From the NCBI GenBank assembly GCA_002350805.1, contig DEFO01000045.1:1-21783 (forward strand): a stretch of 21,783 nucleotides of DNA, given 5' to 3'. The translations under genes were made by a program, and so were the position numbers. Positions 15,002-21,765 of the stretch are shown here, piece by piece. This DNA comes from Prevotella sp. UBA2850 (GTDB taxonomy: Bacteria; Bacteroidota; Bacteroidia; Bacteroidales; Bacteroidaceae). The first letter of the stretch is position 1, and each line of letters starts with the position of its first letter. The notes below the pieces were generated by a model. The model made no database searches, was not told where the DNA came from, and saw only the letters and a program-made list of their open reading frames with translations.

Positions 15002-17431
15002 ATGAAAAGACTATTGACCATCTTGCTGACGGCCGTCATCGTCACCACCGCCTCAGCAGCGAAGAAACAGGCACCAGCCCACGGCTATCCTATCAATCCG
15101 GTGCCGTTTACCTCTGTGAAAGTAACCCCGGGCACCTTCTGGGGACAGCGGCTGGAGGCCAGCCGTAAGGTGACCATCCCCCTTGCTTTCTCGAAGTGCG
15201 AGGAGACGGGTCGCTACACCAACTTCTCGAATGCAGCACAGCACCTGAAAGACCCTTCGAAGGTATTCAAGGTGGGCGGACTGGCCTTCGACGATACCGA
15301 CCCCTATAAGACCATCGAGGGAGCCTCGTATATCCTGCAGACCTACCCCGACAAGAAACTCGTGGCATATATTGACTCCGTGCTCGATGTCATTGCCTCG
15401 GCACAAGAACCCGACGGCTATCTCTACACCTCGCGCACCCAGAACCCCAAAGAACCCCACGAGTGGGCGGGCGAGAAGCGCTGGAGCAAGGAAGAGGACC
15501 TCAGCCATGAGCTCTACAACCTCGGTCACATGATAGAGGGTGCCATCGCCCACTATCAGGCCACGGGCAGCCGTAAGTTCCTCGACATCGCCATCCGCTA
15601 TGCCGACTGTGTCTGCCGCGAGGTGGGACCCAATCCCGGACAGGCTTGTGTGGTGCCCGGTCACCAGATTGCCGAGATGGCTCTTGCCAAACTCTATCTC
15701 GTCACTGGCAACAAGAAATACCTCGACGAGGCAAAGTTCTTCCTCGACTATCGCGGCAAGACCACCATCGTGCATGAGTATTCGCAGGCTCACAAGCCCG
15801 TCGTCGAACAGGACGAGGCCGTCGGGCATGCCGTGCGCGCCGCCTATATGTATGCAGGCATGGCCGATGTAGCTGCCCTCACTGGCGACGAGAACTATGT
15901 CAAGGCCATCGATGCCATCTGGGACAATATCGTCACCAAGAAGCTCTACATCACTGGCGGTATCGGAGCCACCAGCAACGGCGAGGCTTTCGGCAAGAAC
16001 TACGAGCTGCCGAACATGAGTGCCTACTGCGAGACCTGTGCCGCCATCGGCAATGTGTATGTCAACTACCGTCTGTTCCTGCTCCATGGGCTCTCGAAAT
16101 ACTACGATGTGCTGGAGCGCACGCTCTACAACGGCCTCATCAGCGGTGTGTCGCTCGAAGGCAACGGCTTCTTCTACCCCAACCCGCTGGAGTCGATGGG
16201 ACAGCACCAGCGCCAGGCATGGTTCGGCTGTGCCTGCTGCCCGAGCAACATCTGTCGTTTCATCCCTTCACTGCCCGGTTATATCTATGCCGTAAAGGAC
16301 CGCAACGTCTACGTGAACCTCTTCCTCTCCAACAAGAGCAACCTCACGGTGGGTGGCAAGAAGATAGCCCTGAGCCAGACCACGGAGTATCCCTGGAATG
16401 GCGATATCACCGTCAGCGTTGACCAGAATGCCGTCGGACAGTTTGCCATGAAGATACGCATCCCCGGATGGGTACGCAATCAGGTGGTGCCCTCGAACCT
16501 CTATCAGTATACCGACGGCAAGCGCCTCGGCTATACCGTGAAGGTGAACGGCCAGGATGCCGCGGCCAGCGTGACGGAGGATGGCTACTACACCATCAGC
16601 CGCAAGTGGAAGAAGGGCGACAAGGTGCAGATTCACTTCGACATGGAGCCGCGCACCGTACGAGCCAACAACAAGGTGGAGGCCGACCGCGGCATGGTCA
16701 GTGTAGAGCGCGGACCGCTGGTCTACTGTGCCGAGCATCCCGACAACAACTTCGACATCATGGGAGCTCTCATCAACCAGCATCCTCAGTTCCGCCTCGG
16801 CAAGGGCGAGATTGCCGGAACACCTATTCAGACACTCGTCACCGATGCCCAGACGCTGACATTCAACAAACAAGGCGAGCTGGAAGCCCAGAAGCAGGCG
16901 CTGACGCTGATTCCCTACTATGCATGGTGCCATCGCGGCAGCGGAAAGATGCGTGTCTGGCTGCCTCAAGACCTCAGCGCCACCAATCCCACTCAGCCTG
17001 CCACCCTCGCCTCTGAGAGCCGTGTCAGCAGCTCAACGGAGAAGATGCCGGCCCTCTCCAGCATCAACGACCGTCTGGTGCCAAAGGACGAGAACGACCG
17101 CAGCGTGCCCTACACCCACTGGTGGCCGAAGAAAGACTGCACCGAGTGGCTTGCCTATGAGTTCCCGCAGCCCTCAACAGTGCAGAGTGCCACCGTCTAC
17201 TGGTACGACGACGGTCCCTGGGGCGGTTGCCGCGTGCCGCAGTCATGGCGCATCCTCTATCAAGACGCTCAGGGCCAGTGGCTGCCAGTGACTGGTGCCG
17301 ACGGCTATCCCACCGAAAAGGGTGCAGCCTGCACGGTAAACTTCGACCCCGTAAAGACCAAGGCCTTACGTCTGGAAGTGGTACTTCCCAACGACAACTC
17401 AGCCGGCCTCTTTGAGTGGATAGTGAAGTAA
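15002..17431 (+). CDS. GH127 beta-L-arabinofuranosidase with C-terminal F5/8-type domain
   Basis: An 809-aa periplasmic enzyme. Signal peptide about 1-20 (ASAA/KK). The catalytic barrel spans about 35-430. Residues correspond one for one with Bifidobacterium HypBA1: E328 (SNGEAFG) is the acid/base (E322), E344 and C346 (CETCAAI) match E338 and C340, and C412-C413 (GCACCPSN) match C417-C418, the nucleophile and zinc ligands. The E-to-E spacing of 16 is identical to HypBA1. A beta-sandwich follows, and residues about 700-809 (WLAYEFPQPSTVQSATVYW ... LRLEVVLPN ... GLFEW) look like a discoidin/CBM32-like jelly roll. HypBA1 removes L-arabinofuranose beta-linked to hydroxyproline or to another arabinose. 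Third and last gene of the operon, followed by a strong terminator. This is the clearest substrate pointer in the window. Confidence 0.95.
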   Translation: MKRLLTILLTAVIVTTASAAKKQAPAHGYPINPVPFTSVKVTPGTFWGQRLEASRKVTIPLAFSKCEETGRYTNFSNAAQHLKDPSKVFKVGGLAFDDTDPYKTIEGASYILQTYPDKKLVAYIDSVLDVIASAQEPDGYLYTSRTQNPKEPHEWAGEKRWSKEEDLSHELYNLGHMIEGAIAHYQATGSRKFLDIAIRYADCVCREVGPNPGQACVVPGHQIAEMALAKLYLVTGNKKYLDEAKFFLDYRGKTTIVHEYSQAHKPVVEQDEAVGHAVRAAYMYAGMADVAALTGDENYVKAIDAIWDNIVTKKLYITGGIGATSNGEAFGKNYELPNMSAYCETCAAIGNVYVNYRLFLLHGLSKYYDVLERTLYNGLISGVSLEGNGFFYPNPLESMGQHQRQAWFGCACCPSNICRFIPSLPGYIYAVKDRNVYVNLFLSNKSNLTVGGKKIALSQTTEYPWNGDITVSVDQNAVGQFAMKIRIPGWVRNQVVPSNLYQYTDGKRLGYTVKVNGQDAAASVTEDGYYTISRKWKKGDKVQIHFDMEPRTVRANNKVEADRGMVSVERGPLVYCAEHPDNNFDIMGALINQHPQFRLGKGEIAGTPIQTLVTDAQTLTFNKQGELEAQKQALTLIPYYAWCHRGSGKMRVWLPQDLSATNPTQPATLASESRVSSSTEKMPALSSINDRLVPKDENDRSVPYTHWWPKKDCTEWLAYEFPQPSTVQSATVYWYDDGPWGGCRVPQSWRILYQDAQGQWLPVTGADGYPTEKGAACTVNFDPVKTKALRLEVVLPNDNSAGLFEWIVK

Positions 17432-17458
17432 AAGAGTATTTCAAATCATAACAGCTAT

Positions 17459-17490
17459 GAGCCCTGGAAGTCTTCCGGGGCTCATTTCTT
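17459..17490 (+). terminator. Terminator of the glycosidase operon
   Basis: GAGCCCTGGAAG (17459-17470) pairs with CTTCCGGGGCTC (17472-17483) with one G-U pair, then ATTTCTTTA. The helix is GC-rich and lies 28 bp after the GH127 stop codon. Confidence 0.85.
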
Positions 17491-17567
17491 TATGACACAG
17501 TTGGCACAGTGGAGCTGGCTTTGACTCACTGTTCAGCTGCAAAGGAAAATTTTGCATGGGCAATTGT

Positions 17568-17597
17568 TTTGTATTTCGCGGGAAAGCAGTATCTTTG
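17568..17597 (+). promoter_or_regulatory. Promoter of the cation transporter gene
   Basis: TTTG at 17568-17571 and TATCTTTG at 17590-17597 with an 18-bp spacer match the Bacteroidetes -33/-7 consensus well. The start codon is at 17625, so the leader is about 20 nt. Confidence 0.8.
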
Positions 17598-17624
17598 CAG
17601 ATGATAAAGATTTAACGAACAAGG

Positions 17625-18530
17625 ATGGAACAGAAGGATGACAATCGGCGACAAAGCCAGATCTATCGGGTGACGCTGGTGGGCGGCGCAGTGAATGTGC
17701 TGTTGCTGCTCTTCAAGTTCGTGGCCGGCATTGTGGGACACAGTGCCGCCATGCTGGCCGATGCCGTCCATTCACTCAGCGACTTCCTGACCGATGTCAT
17801 CGTGCTCATCTTTGTGCGCATCAGCGGCAAGCCCAAGGACAAGTCGCACGACTATGGTCACGGCAAGTTCGAGACGCTGGCAATGACGCTCATCGGCATG
17901 GCGCTGGCCGCAGTGGGCATCGGCCTGCTCTATGGCGGAGTGACGAAGATAGCGGCGTGGTGGCATGGCAGCCAGCTGACTGCCCCCGGCACGCTGGCCT
18001 TGTGGGCCGCCCTGTTGTCGGTAGTGCTCAAGGAGGCCGTCTTCCGCTATTCCATGGTGAAGGCGCGGCAGTTGCAGTCGCAGGCTGTCGAGGCCAACGC
18101 CTGGCACCACCGCAGCGACGCCCTGTCGTCCATCGGCACAGCCATCGGCATTGGCGGCGCCATCTTCCTGGGCGAGCGCTGGACCGTGCTCGACCCCTTG
18201 GCGTCGGTCGTTGTGGCCCTGTTCATCATGAAGGTAGCCATCGACCTGCTGCGCCGTGGCATCGGCGACCTCATGGAGCAGTCGCTGCCCGACGAGGTAG
18301 AGAAGGAGATCCTGCAGTTGGCCGCCTCCGTCGACCGAGTCTCCAAACCCCACGACCTGCGCACCCGTCGCATCGGCAACCATTACGCCATCGAGATGCA
18401 CATCCTCATGGATGGCAACCTGCCCCTACGCGAGGCCCATGAGAAAGCCTCCGAGGTGGAACGTCTGCTCAGGGAGCACTACGGTGCCGAGACCCATGTG
18501 GCCGTCCATGTGGAGCCGGAAGAGGAGTGA
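17625..18530 (+). CDS. Cation diffusion facilitator (CDF), probably a zinc exporter
   Basis: A 301-aa inner-membrane protein of normal CDF length. Hydrophobic helices lie at about 16-36, 40-66, 84-105, 123-140, 165-182 and 187-205. The transport-site motifs are H49-S-L-S-D53 in helix 2 (ADAVHSLSDF) and H161-H-R-S-D165 in helix 5 (NAWHHRSDALSS). HxxxD in both helices is typical of Zn-selective CDFs, whereas Fe/Zn YiiP-like members have DxxxD in helix 2. The C-terminal domain (about 215-301) has the usual alpha-beta fold with conserved MEQSLPDEV and RRIGNHYAIEMHILMD. CDFs export divalent cations against protons. It has its own promoter and follows a terminator, so it is not part of the PUL operon. 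Confidence 0.95.
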   Translation: MEQKDDNRRQSQIYRVTLVGGAVNVLLLLFKFVAGIVGHSAAMLADAVHSLSDFLTDVIVLIFVRISGKPKDKSHDYGHGKFETLAMTLIGMALAAVGIGLLYGGVTKIAAWWHGSQLTAPGTLALWAALLSVVLKEAVFRYSMVKARQLQSQAVEANAWHHRSDALSSIGTAIGIGGAIFLGERWTVLDPLASVVVALFIMKVAIDLLRRGIGDLMEQSLPDEVEKEILQLAASVDRVSKPHDLRTRRIGNHYAIEMHILMDGNLPLREAHEKASEVERLLREHYGAETHVAVHVEPEEE

Positions 18531-18614
18531 CAAGTGAGAAGGTTGTCTAAGTGAGAAGTGACAAGGTTGTCTAAGTGAAAAGTGACAAGTGACAAGTGAT
18601 AAGTGAGAAGTTTT

Positions 18615-18960
18615 TTAGGAGTGTAGGAGTGTGGGAGTGTAGGAGTGTAGACAATACTCCGCCTCTTGAGCTTTGAACCTTGAACTTGGAACTATTTAAG
18701 GAGTGTAGGAGCTTTTCCAAGTGAGAAGTGACAAGTGAGAAGTGACAAGTATGATTACCTTAGGAGTGTAGGAGTGTGGGAGTGTAGGAGTGTAGACAAT
18801 ACTCCGCCTCTTGCACATTGAACCTTGAACCTTGAACTTGGAACTATTTTAGGAGTGTAGGAGCTTTTCCAAGTGAGGAGTGACAAGTGAGAAGTGACAA
18901 GTGTGATTACCTTAGGAGTGTAGGAGTGTAGGAGTGTAGACAATACTCCGCCTCTTGAAC
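18615..18960. repeat. Three tandem copies of a 145-152-bp unit
   Basis: Copies begin at 18615, 18760 and 18912. Each holds (GGAGTGTR)n, then AGACAATACTCCGCCTCTTG, then a TTGAACCTTGAACTTGGAAC block. The first two continue with GGAGTGTAGGAGCTTTTCCAA, AAGTGAGAAGTGACA-type blocks and TGATTACC. The third is truncated after the TTGAAC block. Confidence 0.85.
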
Positions 18961-19080
18961 TTTGAACCTGGAACTTGGAACCTTGAACCAGCGGCTTGCC
19001 GCCTTCTGTGGGCAGCATTGAACCTTGAACCTGGAACTTGGAACTTCCAAATTAGCCTGCCGGCTTGAGGAGTAACCAAG

Positions 19081-19096
19081 CTCCCCCTTGGGGGAG
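19081..19096. repeat. Perfect GC-rich palindrome in the repeat mosaic
   Basis: CTCCCCCTTGGGGGAG is a 7-bp stem with a TT loop, followed by TCGGAGGGGGC. Elements of this form are, as I recall, common between genes in Prevotella-like genomes. In transcripts it could act as a bidirectional stop between the convergent genes. Confidence 0.6.
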
Positions 19097-19357
19097 TCGG
19101 AGGGGGCTTTGAACCTGGAACTTGGAACCTGGAACCAGCGGCTTGCCGCCTTCTGTGGGCAACATCACAGCTGAGAACTGAGAGGTGAGAGCTGACAGGT
19201 ATGATATGATTTCTAGCTTGAGAAAAAATCCGTGAGTTCTGTGAGATCTGTGTGAAAAACCACTTAAACAACACTGACAACATGTAATAACAAATTGCAG
19301 TTTTATAGATTTCCCGCGATAGCGGTAACTCTCAGATTTCTACGAAGTATGTATATT

Positions 19358-19414
19358 GCCCTTCGGGCAGAAATCTTGGAACTACAGCCTTCGGCTGGAA
19401 ATCTTAGAACCAAT
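19358..19414. repeat. Two tandem hairpin repeats
   Basis: GCCCTTCGGGC (19358-19368) and CAGCCTTCGGCTG (19385-19397) are tetraloop-type stem-loops, each followed by a copy of GAAATCTTRGAAC. The period is about 28 bp. Confidence 0.65.
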
Positions 19415-19705
19415 TCTACCGTCAATACAAAACCATGTTGTGATGAAAACCACTCAAACAACAAGAACAACATACAACGGTTTGATGACCGTTATTGAAC
19501 TTTGAATTTTTGGAGCAGCGAGCGCCAACAAGCTTGCTTGATTGGCCGAGATTCCCGCTAACGCGCCTACCCGTAGCCTTTCGTGACAAGAATCATGGAC
19601 TGTAAGGACGTAACCTTGAACCAGCGGCTTGCCGCCTTATGTGGGCAACCTTGAACCTGGAACTATTCTAGGCGAGTAGGAGCTTTCCCAAGTGAAAAGC
19701 CTGTT

Positions 19706-20281
19706 TTATAATTCTTCCTCCGCAGCCTTCATGTAGTTCTCACTTTCTTCCTCAAGTTGAGGATATTTCTTACCTCTTCCATCCACCAACTTCCGCTGCA
19801 ATGAATGGTCCTGCAGCCAGATATGGTTCAGCGTAAAGGCAATCGACTCCAGCGTCTGTTCCCGCTTCGACGGCTTCAGGTCACATTCCCATACCGTGAT
19901 GCAGTGCCACCCCATCTCTGCCAACCGTCGTTGCTCCTCCATGTCACGCTCCTTGTTCCTGCGTATTTTCGCCACCCAGAACTCCCTGTTCGTCTTCGGA
20001 ATCTTGCAGCACTCCGAATTGTCAATTTTCAATTGTCCATTATCCATTTGTGCAGTTGGCAATTGCACATGGTGTCCGTGCCAGAAGCACCCGTTCACAA
20101 AGATACACGTCCTGTACTTCCTCAGCACCAGGTCCGGATGACCAGGCAATCGCTTATGGTTCAGCCTGTAGCGGAAACCCCGTTTCCACAGTCCACGCCG
20201 CACAATCATCTCCGGCTTCGTGTCCTTCGACCGAATCGCAGCCATATTAGCATGTCGCTGTTGTGCGGTGATTTTGTCCAT
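19706..20281 (-). CDS. vsr: Vsr-type DNA mismatch (very short patch repair) endonuclease with repeat-derived insertion
   Basis: A 191-aa Vsr homologue. Family landmarks in order: MAAIRSKDTKPE (13-24), LPGHPDLV with catalytic D50 (E. coli D51), VNGCFWHGH (62-70), PKTNREFW (95-102), KIRRNKERD and MGWHCITVWECDL. Vsr nicks 5' of T in T:G mismatches arising from 5-methylcytosine deamination and normally accompanies a Dcm-type methylase; none is visible here. Two oddities: the position of E. coli H64 is Asn (N63), while H68 matches H69; and the loop between FWHGH and EFW is 17 residues longer than in E. coli, containing MDNGQLKIDNSE encoded by a dispersed nucleotide repeat. The insertion separates the presumed zinc ligands C65 and H70 from C91/C92 and C133. 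The stop of the upstream gene lies one base before the start codon, so the two are cotranscribed. Confidence 0.93.
   Translation of the reverse strand: MDKITAQQRHANMAAIRSKDTKPEMIVRRGLWKRGFRYRLNHKRLPGHPDLVLRKYRTCIFVNGCFWHGHHVQLPTAQMDNGQLKIDNSECCKIPKTNREFWVAKIRRNKERDMEEQRRLAEMGWHCITVWECDLKPSKREQTLESIAFTLNHIWLQDHSLQRKLVDGRGKKYPQLEEESENYMKAAEEEL
20018..20045. repeat. ATTGTCAATT-type repeat inside the vsr coding region
   Basis: Positions 20018-20031 and 20032-20045 form two imperfect 14-bp units that match the susC-susD intergenic repeat (6758-6785) at 24 of 28 positions. On the coding strand it is read in frame as part of MDNGQLKIDNS. Confidence 0.8.
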
Positions 20282-20282
20282 A

Positions 20283-20711
20283 TTACTTCAACGTCTCCAC
20301 TAATTCATCCATCGAGCAACAAACGGCACTGAACAGTTTGTACATCAGTTCCGGCTCCTGCCTCACGGGAATATAGACCACCACCGTCCGTCCCCGTCCG
20401 GCAAACCAGCCCGCCTCAGTATGAGCGCTTCTGCCGCAAGGCAGCACCAGCACACACGTGTCGCACGCCTCCATCGCCTTGATGTCGTTGTCGAACTGTC
20501 GCACGGCCTTCGGGTGTTCCAGCTGCTCACGATACTCTTGCGGTGACCATTCCATATAGTTCTCCGCCACGCAGCTCCATTTGAATCCCTCATCGCCCGA
20601 AGGCGGATTCCGGAAGTCATACACCTCATGTCCCGCCCGTCTCAACGCTTCCACCACCTCGGGGTAGAACTCGTTCCGCCAGCTACTGGCCACATATATC
20701 TTTCGTTTCAT
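20283..20711 (-). CDS. Nucleoside 2-deoxyribosyltransferase-like protein
   Basis: A 142-aa soluble protein with a Rossmann-like start (KIYVASSWRNEFYPEVVEAL, then GHEVYDFRNP) and the characteristic C-terminal part: D74/D76, ACDTCVLVLPCGRSAHTEAG (82-101) and GRGRTVVVYIP. The GRSAHTEAG motif with E99 corresponds to the nucleophile motif of the nucleoside 2-deoxyribosyltransferase/Rcl fold, which cleaves or transfers the N-glycosidic bond of deoxynucleosides or deoxynucleotides. Substrate cannot be read from the sequence. Length is normal for small members. It sits one base upstream of vsr, and its first 18 codons are duplicated exactly at 21490-21543. An alternative is a phage-type nucleotide-binding DUF4406-like protein of the same fold. 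Confidence 0.78.
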   Translation of the reverse strand: MKRKIYVASSWRNEFYPEVVEALRRAGHEVYDFRNPPSGDEGFKWSCVAENYMEWSPQEYREQLEHPKAVRQFDNDIKAMEACDTCVLVLPCGRSAHTEAGWFAGRGRTVVVYIPVRQEPELMYKLFSAVCCSMDELVETLK

Positions 20712-20726
20712 CGTTGTGTAATTTAA
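20657..20726. repeat. 70-bp direct duplication, copy A
   Basis: Identical to 21489-21558 except for one base (G at 20718, A at 21550). It covers the first 18 codons of the deoxyribosyltransferase-like gene plus 15 bp upstream. Confidence 0.97.
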
Positions 20727-20770
20727 GACTTCAGGTTCTTCTCACCACCCTTAAATCTTGGTTTTACTCA

Positions 20771-21343
20771 TCATTCTGACCTATCGTCAAACTCCCATTG
20801 CATCCGCACAAATGACTGCTGCAACTCCTGCACCTGGATCTCTGGAGTGATGGCTGGCCGCAGATGGGCTACTTGCAGTGTATAGTCTGCATTAATGCCT
20901 TCCATGGTGAATCCATCCTTCGTGGCAAGGAGACGCTTGAGATATCGTTTGCGTTCAACAGTCATTAACTCGGCATCCTTGTCAGACAAGTTCTTGAGCG
21001 GAGCATATTTGTCATACAACCGGGCCCTTTTGTGCTTGGCGAGAACCGCATTAACAAACGATACGTAAACCTGCACATCAGCTTCCACCGCCCATGGCGA
21101 AAGCCAAAGCGATAACGTCTGAAGATGGGGTGTATGCACAACATAAACGCCTGTCGCAGACTCGTCATACTTGAAAATCACGCACGCGTCCTCACCCTTT
21201 TCCTCGTCACATTCCGCAGGGTAAGAATCGTATAGCAGATTCTCCGGATTTGCATCTTCGGGCAATGGCTGTATGTAATCGACAGCATAAACCAGATTGA
21301 ATGACTTAGGTATGTCCGCAATTGTAAGATTGGAATATTTCAT
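20771..21343 (-). CDS. Unrecognised 190-aa protein
   Basis: I do not recognise a family. The protein starts MKYSNLTIADIPKSFNLVYA, has no signal peptide or membrane segment, is acidic in its first third (PAECDEEKGEDACVIF) and ends VRMQWEFDDRSE. The middle (WAVEADVQVYVSFVNAVLAK) and the later KRYLKRLLATKDGF look helical, so a soluble alpha/beta protein is likely. It starts 14 bp after the chimeric fragment and ends 59 bp before the deoxyribosyltransferase-like gene, so it may be cotranscribed with both. Coding quality looks good: there is a long frame with normal composition and no longer competing frame on the other strand. Confidence 0.65.
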   Translation of the reverse strand: MKYSNLTIADIPKSFNLVYAVDYIQPLPEDANPENLLYDSYPAECDEEKGEDACVIFKYDESATGVYVVHTPHLQTLSLWLSPWAVEADVQVYVSFVNAVLAKHKRARLYDKYAPLKNLSDKDAELMTVERKRYLKRLLATKDGFTMEGINADYTLQVAHLRPAITPEIQVQELQQSFVRMQWEFDDRSE

Positions 21344-21357
21344 AGGTCTTAATGAAT

Positions 21358-21543
21358 TTATTTAGCCATATCAAATTGCATGTTTTTTAGCATCTTTATC
21401 ACCTGCAAATCCGCTGGCAGCCACCGCACGCTGTCCAGTTCATCCTTCGCCAGCCAGCGGGCGGCTTCATGCTCATTCAGATGCAGCGCCTCGGGGTAGA
21501 ACTCGTTCCGCCAGCTACTGGCCACATATATCTTTCGTTTCAT
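21358..21543 (-). pseudogene. Chimeric fragment: deoxyribosyltransferase-like N terminus fused to Nudix C terminus
   Basis: The 61-aa frame begins MKRKIYVASSWRNEFYPE, the same first 18 residues as the gene at 20283-20711. It then switches to ALHLNEHEAARWLAKDEL (19-36), followed by DSVRWLPADLQVI, which is the C-terminal end of a MutT-type Nudix hydrolase (HEAARWL...EL..V.WLPAD). The Nudix box itself (GX5EX7REUXEEXGU) is missing, so no hydrolase activity is possible. The junction coincides with the end of the 70-bp duplication. It is best read as a recombination scar in which a second copy of the deoxyribosyltransferase-like gene lost its 3' part together with the 5' part of a neighbouring Nudix gene. 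The frame is intact and could be translated, but the product should be non-functional. Confidence 0.75.
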
Positions 21544-21558
21544 CGTTGTATAATTTAA
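21489..21558. repeat. 70-bp direct duplication, copy B
   Basis: Second copy of 20657-20726 with one mismatch. Its inner end (21489) is the fusion point to the Nudix-derived sequence. Confidence 0.97.
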
Positions 21559-21713
21559 TTTATTCTCGCTATTTTCATCAGTTCTTCGGGTACCCTACAT
21601 TTCGCATGCCGCCTCCTATTCACAACATTCATGAGCCTCCTTGTTGCTTTCTTGCAATATGGTTCATATAAGGTTAATAGGGGATTTCGCTGTCTTTGAT
21701 TGCAAATATCATT

Positions 21714-21765
21714 AGTTTCACTGCGTGGAAAAACTATGGCACGTCTAATACAGGGCTCTTAGCCC
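21714..21765. repeat. Hairpin pair at the right edge
   Basis: AGTTTCACTGCGTGGAAAAACT (21714-21735) is a bulged hairpin (AGTTT..CAC / GTGG..AAACT), and GGGCTCTTAGCCC (21753-21765) a 5-bp stem with a CTT loop. No gene is visible in 21559-21783. The pair may be a dispersed repetitive element or the edge of a mobile element beyond the window. Confidence 0.4.

Larger units (their letters stand above)
18987..19647. repeat. 28-bp repeat with GCGGC/GCCGC hairpin, three copies
   Basis: ACCAGCGGCTTGCCGCCTTC followed by TGTGGGCA occurs at 18987-19014 and 19134-19161, and with one change at 19620-19647, all in the same orientation. Each contains a short GCGGC-TT-GCCGC hairpin and is preceded by a TTGAAC or GGAAC word. 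The copies are irregularly spaced, so this is a dispersed repeat and not an array. Confidence 0.8.
18531..19705. repeat. Gene-free repeat mosaic between convergent genes
   Basis: I see no credible gene in this 1.2 kb. It is built from repeated words: GGAGTGTA, AAGTGAGAAGTGACA, TTGAACCTTGAAC/TTGGAAC, GCCYTTCGGGC hairpins and others. A unit of about 145-152 bp that starts TTAGGAGTGTAGGAGTGT and includes AGACAATACTCCGCCTCTTG occurs at 18615, 18760 and 18912. The third copy breaks off into other repeats. Short open frames here simply translate the repeats and have no recognisable domains. Confidence 0.85.

Noticed and set aside
18755..19498. Short open frames within the repeat mosaic
   Set aside because: Their peptides are direct translations of tandem nucleotide repeats (SRFQVPGSK, TLLHSYTP) with no domain.
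18987..19647. Possible CRISPR array (28-bp repeats)
   Set aside because: Only three copies at spacings of 147 and 486 bp, with other repeats and not unique spacers between them, and no cas genes.
21358..21543. A genuine small gene encoding a 61-aa protein
   Set aside because: The first 18 residues copy the neighbouring gene exactly and the rest is a Nudix tail without its active site, so a recombination fragment is the simpler explanation.
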